A stretch of DNA of 5,265 nucleotides. It comes from Desulfobacca acetoxidans (GTDB lineage: Bacteria; Desulfobacterota; Desulfobaccia; Desulfobaccales; 0-14-0-80-60-11). This document shows, one piece after another, positions 1 to 5,265 of this stretch. How positions within the stretch are numbered: the stretch's first letter is position 1; every line of letters starts with the position of its first letter. The position numbers and the translations under genes are program-made. The stretch covers positions 1-5,265 of the forward strand of contig DYJG01000228.1 in NCBI GenBank assembly GCA_020723225.1, written 5' to 3'. The notes beneath the pieces were generated by a model. That model made no database searches. It saw nothing but the letters and a program-made list of their open reading frames with translations, and was not told the origin of the DNA.

Positions 1-474
1 GGGGACCAGGGTCAACACCCGGGCCCCGGGAAAAAGGCTGAAATACCCCCCCATCACCCCGGCGATGGCCCCGCTGGCCCCCACCATGGGGATGGTGGAA
101 CCCGCGTCAAACAGGACATGGGGGACCAGAGACGCCACCCCGCAGGTCAGATAAAACACCAGGAAAAGCCCGGGGCCCAGGACGTCTTCCACGTTGTCCC
201 CGAAAATATGCAGGGTCCACATGTTGCCGATGAGGTGGAGCCAACCCGCGTGCATGAACATGGAAGTAAACATGGGGACCACCGCCAGGGTCACCGCGCC
301 GTGCCCCAGGGCGGCCAGAAACCGTCCCGGGATGAACCCCAGAGTGTTAATTACTTCCTGCAATTGGGGGCCGGTGGACACTTCGAGGAGAAAGACCAGG
401 ATATTGAGGCCGATAATGGTGTAACCGACGTAAGGACGCCGGGTGGACGGGATGTTGTCCCTCAAGGGGATCAT
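1..474 (-). CDS. Rhomboid family intramembrane serine protease, N-terminal part (3' end beyond window)
   Basis: Reading the minus strand from the ATG at 474 gives 158 residues open to the window edge, so the C-terminus is missing. Seen: a short polar N-terminus (MIPLRDN), a first membrane helix around residues 17-31, then a loop and hydrophobic segments around 62-75, 78-91, 102-121 and 128-146. The rhomboid hallmarks are present: H75 and the HxxxN motif H80-LIG-N84, whose Asn contributes to the oxyanion hole, and GASG at 132-135 with the predicted nucleophile Ser134. The partner catalytic His, in a later helix, would lie outside the window, so activity cannot be judged. Rhomboids cleave transmembrane segments of other membrane proteins; no substrate can be inferred here. 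A purine-rich GGGGGAG (485-479) sits 4 nt before the ATG and supports this start. The gene follows the glycosyltransferase by 93 nt and may be co-transcribed or use its own weak promoter. Family call is secure; specific role unknown. Confidence 0.92.
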   Translation of the reverse strand, partial: MIPLRDNIPSTRRPYVGYTIIGLNILVFLLEVSTGPQLQEVINTLGFIPGRFLAALGHGAVTLAVVPMFTSMFMHAGWLHLIGNMWTLHIFGDNVEDVLGPGLFLVFYLTCGVASLVPHVLFDAGSTIPMVGASGAIAGVMGGYFSLFPGARVLTLVP

Positions 475-520
475 AACGCTCCCCCGGCGCCAAGGCGGAT
501 GATAATTAACATACTTATTT

Positions 521-549
521 ATGGTAAGGAATTTCCCCGGGAAGGGCAA
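521..549 (-). promoter_or_regulatory. Weak candidate sigma70-type promoter for the rhomboid gene
   Basis: In the 93-nt gap between the glycosyltransferase stop and the rhomboid start, the minus strand carries TTGCCC (549-544), a 17-nt spacer and TACCAT (526-521). Each hexamer matches four of six consensus positions at ideal spacing. The stretch just downstream is A+T-rich in an otherwise G+C-rich region. This is only suggestive; read-through from upstream is equally possible. Confidence 0.22.
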
Positions 550-567
550 GACATCCCCGGAATTTTG

Positions 568-2235
568 TCAAGGGCGGTTTACCAGCAGGCGTTTACCTTT
601 GATGGTCAAGACCTGGGTCGCGGCCTGGAGATAATCCTCCAAGGGCGTGGCGTCATCCACCAGGAGATAGACCTTCCCGGAGCCTGCCCACAGTTCTTTG
701 AGCTGCCGCGGGGTGATCAAATAGTCTTCCGACGGGGCCACGGGATAGGGAAAAGCGGGCAGCCCGCCCCGCTGCACCATCAAGATGCGCCGACCGCTGT
801 GATAAGCCAGGGAGGCCCCGTACTCAAACTCCTCGATGGACTCCATCACCGCCAGGTCATTCGGCCCGGCGTGCCGCCGCAGAAACTCCCCGGGGATTTT
901 GTCACTTAAATGGGGGGAAAGCAGCAGCAGGGTCTGCAAGGTAAAATAGCACAACACCAGGGATAACGCTCCGTAGCACCAGACCGCGGCCCGGGCGCTG
1001 CGCCAGCCCGCCGCCACCCCGAGAAGCGAGACCCCCGGGATCCAAAAGGTGGCCTGCCGGGCCACCGGTTCCAGCAATTGGAACATGCCCAGGAACTCCC
1101 GGCGGTTGGCCGCGCACAACTGCTCCAAGTAGGGTATGAAAAACAAAATCCCCAGACCCAGCAAGCCGATGCCCAGTAGAGCCCAGACCGGGCTGCGGTC
1201 TTTTGCCGCGTCCAGACAGCGGTCCAGGCGCCACCCCAGGATCAGGGCCAGGGGCGGCAGCGCCGGCAGGGAATAGTATTCAATGCGGCTGGAAGAAATG
1301 GTGAAAAAGACCAGGATCACCCCGGCCCAAAGGAGCAGCAGCCAGCCTCCCTGCCACTCCGCACTTCCGCTTTCCCGACAAAAGCGGTACAGAGCCGAAG
1401 GCAGCAGCAAGGCCCAGGGCATCAGCCAGATGGCCAGAAAAATCCAGAACCCGGGGATGGAAAAGGGGGTAATGTCCGGAGGCTCGCGTTTTCCCAGGAA
1501 ACGAAGAATCTGTTCGTTCAGAATATGGTGCCGCAGGAATCCCGGATACGTCTGCTCCATGGCCGCCAGCCAGGGGAGCGCGACCCCGGCCAGCAGGACC
1601 AGCCCCCAGGGATTGAACCATAGCCTGAATAATGAAGCCCGATCCCGAAATCCCAGAAAGAGGCCGCTGATCAGGATGGGAAAGGCCAGGCCGATGAAGC
1701 CCTTGCTCATAAAGCCTCCGGCCAGGGCCAGGTAAAAGCCCAGGGCCCAGCGCCGCCGGGGCTCTTCCTGCCAGCGCCGGAGACAATAGAGGGACGCGAT
1801 CAACGACAGGGTAATGAGATGATCCGTGAGGATCTGCAGATGCAGGGCAAAGAAGCCGATGCAGGAAAGAAGAACGAAGCCGCCCAGCCACGCGGCCCGA
1901 AGGCTAAACATACGCCGGCCCAGGAGATAGGTCAGCCAAATCTCCCCCAGGGTGCAGAGCAGCGTGGGAAGGCGGGCCGCCCATTCGGAAGTCCCGAAGA
2001 TTTTGTACCCCGCGATGGTGAGCCAGTACAGAAGCGGGGGTTTGTCCAGGTAAGGCGCGCCGTTCAGAGTGGCCAGGAGCCAGCGGCCGGAATTAACCAT
2101 CTCCAGGGGAATCAAGGCATACATGGCCTCGGCCCGGATCAGGGGAATCTGGAAAATAGGCGGCAGATAAACCGCCAGGGCGATAAGCAGCAGGAATGGT
2201 CCGGAATAAAGGACAGAGGTCGAGGGTCGGGGCAT
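568..2235 (-). CDS. Family-39 (ArnT/PMT-like) integral-membrane glycosyltransferase
   Basis: This 555-residue protein fits the usual 500-600 aa of bacterial GT39/GT83 enzymes, which move a sugar from a polyprenyl-phosphate donor to a lipid or protein acceptor on the outer face of the inner membrane. Seen: a first helix at about 13-28; the first periplasmic loop with RAEAMYALIPLEM (34-46); NGAPYLDKPPLLYW (58-71) and FGTSEWAARLP (80-90), both GT39 signatures; many hydrophobic helices between about 92 and 435; D138 after a helix; FTISSSRIEYYSLPALPPLAL (311-331), the ArnT-like serine/basic/LP segment; and a soluble C-terminal domain from about 441. In ArnT the first loop reads DE-x-RYA; here the Asp position is Ala35 and the Arg is Met38. 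I start at the ATG at 2235; a TTG directly before it adds only one residue. No good Shine-Dalgarno is visible. It lies 187 nt after hpnH, separated by a repeat. Acceptor unknown; a role in hopanoid or envelope glycosylation is conjecture. Confidence 0.9.
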   Translation of the reverse strand: MPRPSTSVLYSGPFLLLIALAVYLPPIFQIPLIRAEAMYALIPLEMVNSGRWLLATLNGAPYLDKPPLLYWLTIAGYKIFGTSEWAARLPTLLCTLGEIWLTYLLGRRMFSLRAAWLGGFVLLSCIGFFALHLQILTDHLITLSLIASLYCLRRWQEEPRRRWALGFYLALAGGFMSKGFIGLAFPILISGLFLGFRDRASLFRLWFNPWGLVLLAGVALPWLAAMEQTYPGFLRHHILNEQILRFLGKREPPDITPFSIPGFWIFLAIWLMPWALLLPSALYRFCRESGSAEWQGGWLLLLWAGVILVFFTISSSRIEYYSLPALPPLALILGWRLDRCLDAAKDRSPVWALLGIGLLGLGILFFIPYLEQLCAANRREFLGMFQLLEPVARQATFWIPGVSLLGVAAGWRSARAAVWCYGALSLVLCYFTLQTLLLLSPHLSDKIPGEFLRRHAGPNDLAVMESIEEFEYGASLAYHSGRRILMVQRGGLPAFPYPVAPSEDYLITPRQLKELWAGSGKVYLLVDDATPLEDYLQAATQVLTIKGKRLLVNRP

Positions 2236-2295
2236 CAAAGATTAATAATCGGACTGCGGCTTGGAATCAATTCGGGTGCGAAGATTGCGCCTTTC

Positions 2296-2301
2296 ATTAT
2301 A
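2296..2301 (-). promoter_or_regulatory. Isolated TATAAT -10 element upstream of the glycosyltransferase
   Basis: The minus strand reads TATAAT at 2301-2296, about 60 nt before the glycosyltransferase ATG and at the downstream edge of the TTTGCG repeat. It is a perfect -10 hexamer, but I see no -35 match at 16-18 nt (the repeat supplies GCGCAA there) and no extended TGn. It may drive the glycosyltransferase or be chance in a locally A+T-rich patch. Confidence 0.25.
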
Positions 2302-2405
2302 TCTGTTTGCGTCTTGCTTTGCGCCCTTTGCGCCTTTGCGAGAAATATCTTTTCTGTTTGCGTCTTACTTCTGAGCCCTTTGCGCCTTTGCGTCTTTGCG
2401 TGAGG
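2302..2405. repeat. Duplicated TTTGCG-rich repeat between hpnH and the glycosyltransferase gene
   Basis: Two imperfect direct copies, 2302-2340 (39 nt) and 2353-2392 (40 nt), start 51 nt apart. They agree at about 36 of 40 aligned positions, with three mismatches and one gap. Each holds GTTTGCGTCTT followed by GCCCTTTGCGCCTTTGCG, itself made of short TTTGCG(c/t)C units. After the second copy the array runs on as TCTTTGCGTGAGG to 2405; a lone TTGCGCCTTT at 2285-2294 may be a decayed further unit. On the minus strand it reads as CGCAAAG units. From memory, CGCAAAG-type repeats occur dispersed in intergenic regions of many environmental bacteria; I cannot check copy number here. The array lies between two co-directional genes and is non-coding. 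I see no flanking inverted repeats, and its unit structure is too short and irregular for a CRISPR array. Confidence 0.8.
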
Positions 2406-2422
2406 CCTTGCTTTTCAGAACA

Positions 2423-3421
2423 TCAGGAAAGATTCCACCGCAGCAGCTCCCACATATCCTTCACCCGCTTCCCCGCCAGGCGCACCGCGGTGGGCTCGAA
2501 GCCCGAATGCATCATACATTGGGCGCAGCGGGGGTCCCGGCCCACGCCGTAACTTTCCCAGGGGGTGAGTTCCATCAACTCCCGGAAGGTGGCATGGTGG
2601 CCGTCCAAAATCTGGTAGCAGGGAGAGCGCCAGCCCCGGGGGTTGCGGGTGGGGTTGGCCCAGGGAGTGCACTCGTATTGCCGTTCCCCCCGGAGGAAAC
2701 TTAAGTACAGGGGGGTATTGTTATAGCGGAACTTCCGGCCGTTGCCGGTCAATCTGGTGAATTTCTCCCGGATTTCCTCCCGGCTCAGGAAGATTTCATT
2801 GTTAACCGCGGCAAAGCTGTAGGCAGGCGACACCAACAACCCGTCAATGCCGATGTCGGTGAGCAGGGTAAAAAGCTGCTCAATCTCCGCGGTTTCGGTT
2901 TCTTTGTATATCGTGGTGTTGGTGCAGACCCGGAAGCCCCGGGCCTTGGCCTCCTTGATGGCCCGGATGGACTGATCGAACAGACCGGGCCGCCCCAGGA
3001 TGCTGTCATGCGTCTGGGCCATGCCGTCCAGATGGACACTCAGGGTGAGGCGGTTGGACACCGGCAGCCGGGGCAGGGATTTTTCCAGGAGAATGGCGTT
3101 GGTGCATAAATAGATATGCTTCTGACGGTGGACCAGTTCCTGGGCCAGCTCGAAAATGGGGGGATAAATCAGAGGCTCGCCTCCGGTGAGGGTGACCACC
3201 GGCGCGCCGCACTCGGCGACCGAGTCCAGGCATTCCTCGATGGTAAGGGACTGGCCCAGGGTGTCCCGGTATTCCTGGATGCGGCCGCAGCCCACGCAGG
3301 CCAGGTTGCACTGGTGCGTCGGCTCCAGCATCAGCACCATGGGAAACCGCTCCTCGCCCCGCCAGTGCTTTTTCAGCAGATAACGGGTCAGGTCCAGGCT
3401 GAGGCTAAGTGGGAAACGCAA
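2423..3421 (-). CDS. hpnH: Adenosyl-hopene transferase HpnH (radical SAM)
   Basis: A 332-residue protein, close to the usual HpnH length. The family joins the 5'-deoxyadenosyl radical from SAM to hopene (diploptene) to make adenosylhopane, the first step toward C35 hopanoids with an extended side chain. Seen: the [4Fe-4S]-binding CxxxCxxC at C38, C42, C45 in EPTHQCNLACVGCG; the SAM-binding GGEP at 80-83; YLCTNA (104-109); SVHLDG (128-133); and the HpnH-type C-terminal part with CTPWANPTRN (251-260), SPCY (267-270) and CAQCMMHSGFEPTA (299-312), which adds cysteines C251, C268, C299 and C302. The start is TTG: an in-frame TAA lies upstream at 3454-3452, GAGGT (3431-3427) sits 5 nt before it, and the next Met (residue 28) would remove conserved sequence. 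It has its own strong promoter. hpnA lies upstream but is separated by the A+T-rich two-gene cassette; no hpnG follows in the window. Confidence 0.95.
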   Translation of the reverse strand: MRFPLSLSLDLTRYLLKKHWRGEERFPMVLMLEPTHQCNLACVGCGRIQEYRDTLGQSLTIEECLDSVAECGAPVVTLTGGEPLIYPPIFELAQELVHRQKHIYLCTNAILLEKSLPRLPVSNRLTLSVHLDGMAQTHDSILGRPGLFDQSIRAIKEAKARGFRVCTNTTIYKETETAEIEQLFTLLTDIGIDGLLVSPAYSFAAVNNEIFLSREEIREKFTRLTGNGRKFRYNNTPLYLSFLRGERQYECTPWANPTRNPRGWRSPCYQILDGHHATFRELMELTPWESYGVGRDPRCAQCMMHSGFEPTAVRLAGKRVKDMWELLRWNLS

Positions 3422-3426
3422 TTTGA

Positions 3427-3431
3427 ACCTC
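3427..3431 (-). promoter_or_regulatory. Ribosome binding site that supports the TTG start of hpnH
   Basis: The minus strand reads GAGGT at 3431-3427, five bases before the TTG at 3421-3419. There is no upstream in-frame ATG or GTG before the TAA at 3454-3452, so this site and the TTG are the only sensible initiation signal for the full-length protein. Confidence 0.7.
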
Positions 3432-3450
3432 GTTAAAAATGATGAAAAAT

Positions 3451-3478
3451 ATTATAGCAAGTTTTTCAAATTAATCAA
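3451..3478 (-). promoter_or_regulatory. Extended -10 sigma70-type promoter for hpnH
   Basis: The minus strand carries TATAAT (3456-3451) preceded by TGC (3459-3457), a perfect extended -10 element. TTGATT (3478-3473) lies upstream with a 16-nt spacer and matches four of six -35 positions. Initiation would fall near 3444, leaving a leader of about 23 nt with the GAGGT ribosome site. The promoter fills the short gap between the SLOG gene stop (TAG at 3481-3479) and hpnH. It should make hpnH expression independent of transcription through hpnA and the cassette. No hairpin-plus-T-run terminator is visible in the gap, so read-through may also occur. Confidence 0.65.
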
Positions 3479-3970
3479 CTACATAACATGTGTGAATAAA
3501 GGACCGCCAATTCCTGGAAAAACCCTCCCTATTTCCGAATAGTTAGTTATTATAAGGAATTCTTTCTTTTTTGTACTGTATAGAAATATCTTCTTATCTT
3601 GTCTTAATAAGGCTAACAAATTGTTATATGTTCCTTTGCTCTCTTCGTTCCATATAATCAACCCATAGTTTGAGAGGTTGATCATTGCCATATCCTTGCG
3701 GGCGTAGTAATTTATATCTTTCCGCTTCTTGACCGACTTAATTTGATTGATTTCCCATTCTCCAATATTATTACGGCATTGATCCACACAAAAAACTATA
3801 ACATTGGGGTATGTTTTAGAAAATAAGTATTTTTGAATAGATTTATCGATGCCATTGGCATCACCAATGAGGACAACCTCATTATTACACATAACTTCAT
3901 CTAATTTATCCAAAACAACTTTATTTAAATGAGATACTTTCCGAGATCCACAAATAAATATATTTGTCAT
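3479..3970 (-). CDS. Small SLOG-superfamily (YspA/DprA-like Rossmann) protein
   Basis: A 163-residue soluble protein. Seen: an N-terminal beta strand leading into CGSRK (7-11); EVVLIGDANGIDKSIQKYL (31-49), the SLOG-type G-D-A-x-G-x-D motif that begins the helix after the second strand; NVIVFC (56-61); CRNNIG (65-70); YYARKDMAM (88-96); and GLIIWNEESKGTYNN (103-117), matching the SLOG pattern of a strand followed by S-x-GT and a helix. SLOG domains bind nucleotides or nucleotide-derived ligands; members include DprA, LOG (cytokinin-activating phosphoribohydrolase) and the sensors of Thoeris/TIR-linked systems. Ligand and reaction here are unknown. The ATG overlaps the PRT stop as ATGA, so the two are almost certainly translationally coupled and functionally linked. 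DNA is A+T-rich, unlike hpnH downstream. The last dozen residues (about 151-163, FPGIGGPLFTHVM) look unlike a structured end of the domain and may be a junction-derived tail. Confident in the fold, not in the function. Confidence 0.78.
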   Translation of the reverse strand: MTNIFICGSRKVSHLNKVVLDKLDEVMCNNEVVLIGDANGIDKSIQKYLFSKTYPNVIVFCVDQCRNNIGEWEINQIKSVKKRKDINYYARKDMAMINLSNYGLIIWNEESKGTYNNLLALLRQDKKIFLYSTKKKEFLIITNYSEIGRVFPGIGGPLFTHVM

Positions 3971-4605
3971 GATTTACTTCTGGTCTTAGTCAAAACAAAG
4001 GCATATATTTTCTCAGCCTGCCCTTGTTGATATAAAGCGGCGGTTGCGGCCGTCAATGTTGCCCCTGACGTAAATAAATCATCAAAAAGCAAAAGGTTTT
4101 TTCCTGCAATATTCTCTCTGTCGGCAATAAAGACATTTCTTAAAATATTAAATCTCTCATTAAAATTAAATATCTTTTTAAGCTGTGGCGTTTCTTTTTT
4201 CTTTTTTAAGGAATTTGGATGAAATGGGGTTTTCAGGCGAAAGCTGATGCCTTTTGCCATCTCTTGGACGGGTTGATAATCTCTAAAAATTTTTGAAGGT
4301 GGGATAGGAACGATCCCTTCCATTAAATTATCGATCTGCCATTCATTCTTTATAAAATTTACTGAAATCCTTATTATTTTGGGTAAGACCGATTTATCGA
4401 ACCTATATTTTAATCTATATAGCAACTCGCCTACATCTGTTCTTGAAGTATCAAAAACTTTTTGACATCTTTCGCCATATCCAGCAAATTCACTTTCCAA
4501 TGTGTGTAAATCCAAGGCATAACCTTCATGCCAATTGCCGTTTATTTTTATGGGATTTATTTTAGTCTTAAATCTCTTGGCTAACCACTCAGAGATTTTA
4601 AACAT
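3967..4605 (-). CDS. ComF-type (type I) phosphoribosyltransferase-fold protein
   Basis: A 212-residue protein. Seen: the PRPP-binding loop LLLFDDLFTSGATLTA (171-186) with the D175-D176 pair and the TSGAT loop; VPIPPSK (99-105), the ComF-type strand and loop; YQPVQEMAKGI (110-120); and KETPQLKKIFNFNERFNIL (137-155) in the hood region. The N-terminal 65 residues (GYALDLHT 28-35, VFDTSRTDVGELLYRLKY 50-67) form a conserved-looking extension in place of the zinc ribbon of ComFC; the protein has a single Cys (C48). The fold transfers or removes phosphoribosyl groups on bases or nucleotides; the substrate is unknown, and competence or natural transformation is not implied. The start is the ATG at 4605, inside the last hpnA codons (8-nt overlap); an upstream ATG at 4668 would only add residues read out of frame through hpnA. 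Its stop overlaps the SLOG start. The A+T-rich DNA contrasts with hpnA. Confidence 0.82.
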   Translation of the reverse strand: MFKISEWLAKRFKTKINPIKINGNWHEGYALDLHTLESEFAGYGERCQKVFDTSRTDVGELLYRLKYRFDKSVLPKIIRISVNFIKNEWQIDNLMEGIVPIPPSKIFRDYQPVQEMAKGISFRLKTPFHPNSLKKKKETPQLKKIFNFNERFNILRNVFIADRENIAGKNLLLFDDLFTSGATLTAATAALYQQGQAEKIYAFVLTKTRSKS

Positions 4606-5265
4606 AGCCGTTCTGTCGAAACCACTCCACCGCCTCTTCCAAAGCCCGCCGCACCGAAGTGGGAACATATCCCAATTCCTGCGCCGCCTTGGAGGAGTCG
4701 AAGTACATGTACTTTTTCGCCATACGCACTGCGGTGACGGTCATGCGGGGTTCCTTGCGACTGACGTGCCTGGCCCAAAATTCGGCGAGATAGGCCATAG
4801 GCAGGACCACGCCGTAGGCCAGTTTCACCGTGGGCGCGGGGATGCCGCTGATCTCCGCCAGCATCTGAAAGATCTGGGAGAGGCTTAAGTTCTCGTGCCC
4901 CAGGATATACTTCTCCCCTACCCTCCCCTTCTCTTCAGCCAGCAAATGGCCCCGGGCCACGTCAATGACGTGCACCAGGTTAAGCCCGGTCTCCAGGTAC
5001 GCGGGCATGCGGCCCTGGAGATAGTCTATCACCATCCGGCCCGTGGGGGTGGGCCGGGAGTCCCAGGGGCCTACGGGGGTGCTGGGGTTGACCACCACCA
5101 GGGGCAGCCCCTTGGCCGCGAAATCCAGGGCCGCCTCTTCCGCCAAGAATTTGGAACGCTTATAATCGCCCACCATCTCGGATATGCTAACCGGGGTCGC
5201 TTCGGTGCCGGGAGTGCCGTTCCCCGGATTGCCCAGGGCGCCGACGGTGCTGGTATAGACGACCC
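4598..5265 (-). CDS. hpnA: Hopanoid-associated sugar epimerase HpnA, C-terminal part (5' end beyond window)
   Basis: The frame is open from the window edge (first full codon at 5263) to the TAA at 4600-4598, giving 221 residues of a family of about 330, so the N-terminal NAD(P)-binding GxxGxxG region is missing. Seen in visible numbering: VVYTSTVGALG (1-11), with the Thr/Ser of the short-chain dehydrogenase triad; GDYKRSKFLAEE (32-43), the YxxxK catalytic motif (Y34, K38); NPSTPVGPWDSRPTPTGRM (59-77), the diagnostic HpnA segment; NLVHVIDVARGHLLA (95-109); and EKYILGHENLSL (117-128). A Met at 5176 is internal, not the start. HpnA belongs to the extended SDR family and is known mainly by its place in hopanoid clusters; its exact reaction is uncertain. 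In intact clusters it is commonly near hpnH; here the PRT-SLOG pair lies between them, starting inside its final codons. Confidence 0.93.
   Translation of the reverse strand, partial: VVYTSTVGALGNPGNGTPGTEATPVSISEMVGDYKRSKFLAEEAALDFAAKGLPLVVVNPSTPVGPWDSRPTPTGRMVIDYLQGRMPAYLETGLNLVHVIDVARGHLLAEEKGRVGEKYILGHENLSLSQIFQMLAEISGIPAPTVKLAYGVVLPMAYLAEFWARHVSRKEPRMTVTAVRMAKKYMYFDSSKAAQELGYVPTSVRRALEEAVEWFRQNGYV

Larger units (their letters stand above)
3422..4604. other. A+T-rich two-gene island between hpnA and hpnH (putative acquired cassette)
   Basis: From the end of hpnA to the start of hpnH the base composition switches abruptly: this stretch is about one-third G+C by eye, while hpnA, hpnH and the glycosyltransferase are clearly above 55-60%. 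The right boundary coincides with the hpnA stop codon; the left one falls a few bases before hpnH. It carries the PRT and SLOG genes and the hpnH promoter. I looked for terminal inverted repeats, a target duplication, a tRNA or an integrase and saw none. The boundaries are inferred from composition, not from repeats. Confidence 0.6.

Noticed and set aside
118..909. 263-codon plus-strand open frame
   Set aside because: It is antisense to the rhomboid and glycosyltransferase genes, has a His/Gln/Gly/Pro-rich composition typical of a shadow frame in G+C-rich DNA, and shows no recognisable domain.
1819..2403. 194-codon plus-strand open frame
   Set aside because: It is antisense to the start of the glycosyltransferase and runs into the non-coding repeat; its C-terminal part is simply the translated repeat.
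2302..2405. CRISPR array
   Set aside because: There are only two long copies, built of short TTTGCG units, with a short A+T-rich gap that is not spacer-sized, and no cas genes.
3422..3478. Intrinsic terminator after the SLOG gene
   Set aside because: The gap is A+T-rich with no G+C-rich stem before a T-run; the T-rich stretch is better explained as promoter sequence.
3422..4604. Insertion sequence or integron cassette
   Set aside because: I saw no transposase, terminal inverted repeats, attC-like fold or target duplication; only composition and gene content suggest transfer.
3967..4605. ComFC competence protein
   Set aside because: It has the PRT fold but lacks the N-terminal zinc-ribbon cysteines and has a different N-terminal region; its neighbour is a SLOG gene rather than competence genes.
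4606..4668. Upstream ATG at 4668 as the PRT start
   Set aside because: The extra 21 residues are read out of frame through the conserved hpnA C-terminus; the ATG at 4605 begins the plausible domain (MFKISEWLAKRF).

Overview
The window looks like a high-G+C Gram-negative bacterial chromosome. Every supported gene lies on the minus strand, so transcription runs from high to low coordinates. The hopanoid proteins HpnA and HpnH, a family-39 (ArnT/PMT-like) membrane glycosyltransferase and a rhomboid protease would suit an environmental, possibly deltaproteobacterial (Desulfobacterota-like) genome. That placement is an impression from protein style and is weak.

Layout in order of transcription. 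(1) 5265-4598: 3' two thirds of hpnA, the hopanoid-associated sugar epimerase. (2) 4605-3967: a ComF-type phosphoribosyltransferase (PRT) whose ATG lies inside the last codons of hpnA (8-nt overlap). (3) 3970-3479: a small SLOG-superfamily protein, coupled to the PRT by an ATGA overlap. (4) 3478-3451: an excellent extended -10 promoter. (5) 3421-2423: hpnH, the radical-SAM adenosyl-hopene transferase, starting at TTG. (6) 2422-2239: a non-coding gap holding a duplicated TTTGCG-rich repeat. (7) 2235-568: the integral-membrane GT39 glycosyltransferase. (8) 474-1: the N-terminal part of a rhomboid intramembrane protease, cut by the window edge.

The most interesting feature is the two-gene PRT-SLOG cassette placed between two hopanoid genes. 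Its DNA is strikingly A+T-rich while both neighbours are G+C-rich. It begins exactly at the hpnA stop codon and ends just before hpnH, which has its own promoter. It therefore looks like a horizontally acquired module inserted cleanly into a hopanoid operon. PRT and SLOG domains are both nucleotide/nucleoside-handling folds often found in predicted conflict or signalling systems, so the pair may be an uncharacterised nucleotide-centred system. Its function cannot be read from sequence alone.

HpnH adds the 5'-deoxyadenosyl group of SAM to hopene to start side-chain elaboration of C35 hopanoids. HpnA is a cluster-associated NAD(P)-dependent epimerase/reductase of uncertain reaction. The GT39 enzyme may glycosylate a lipid or cell-surface acceptor from a polyprenyl-phosphate sugar, but nothing in the window ties it firmly to hopanoids.
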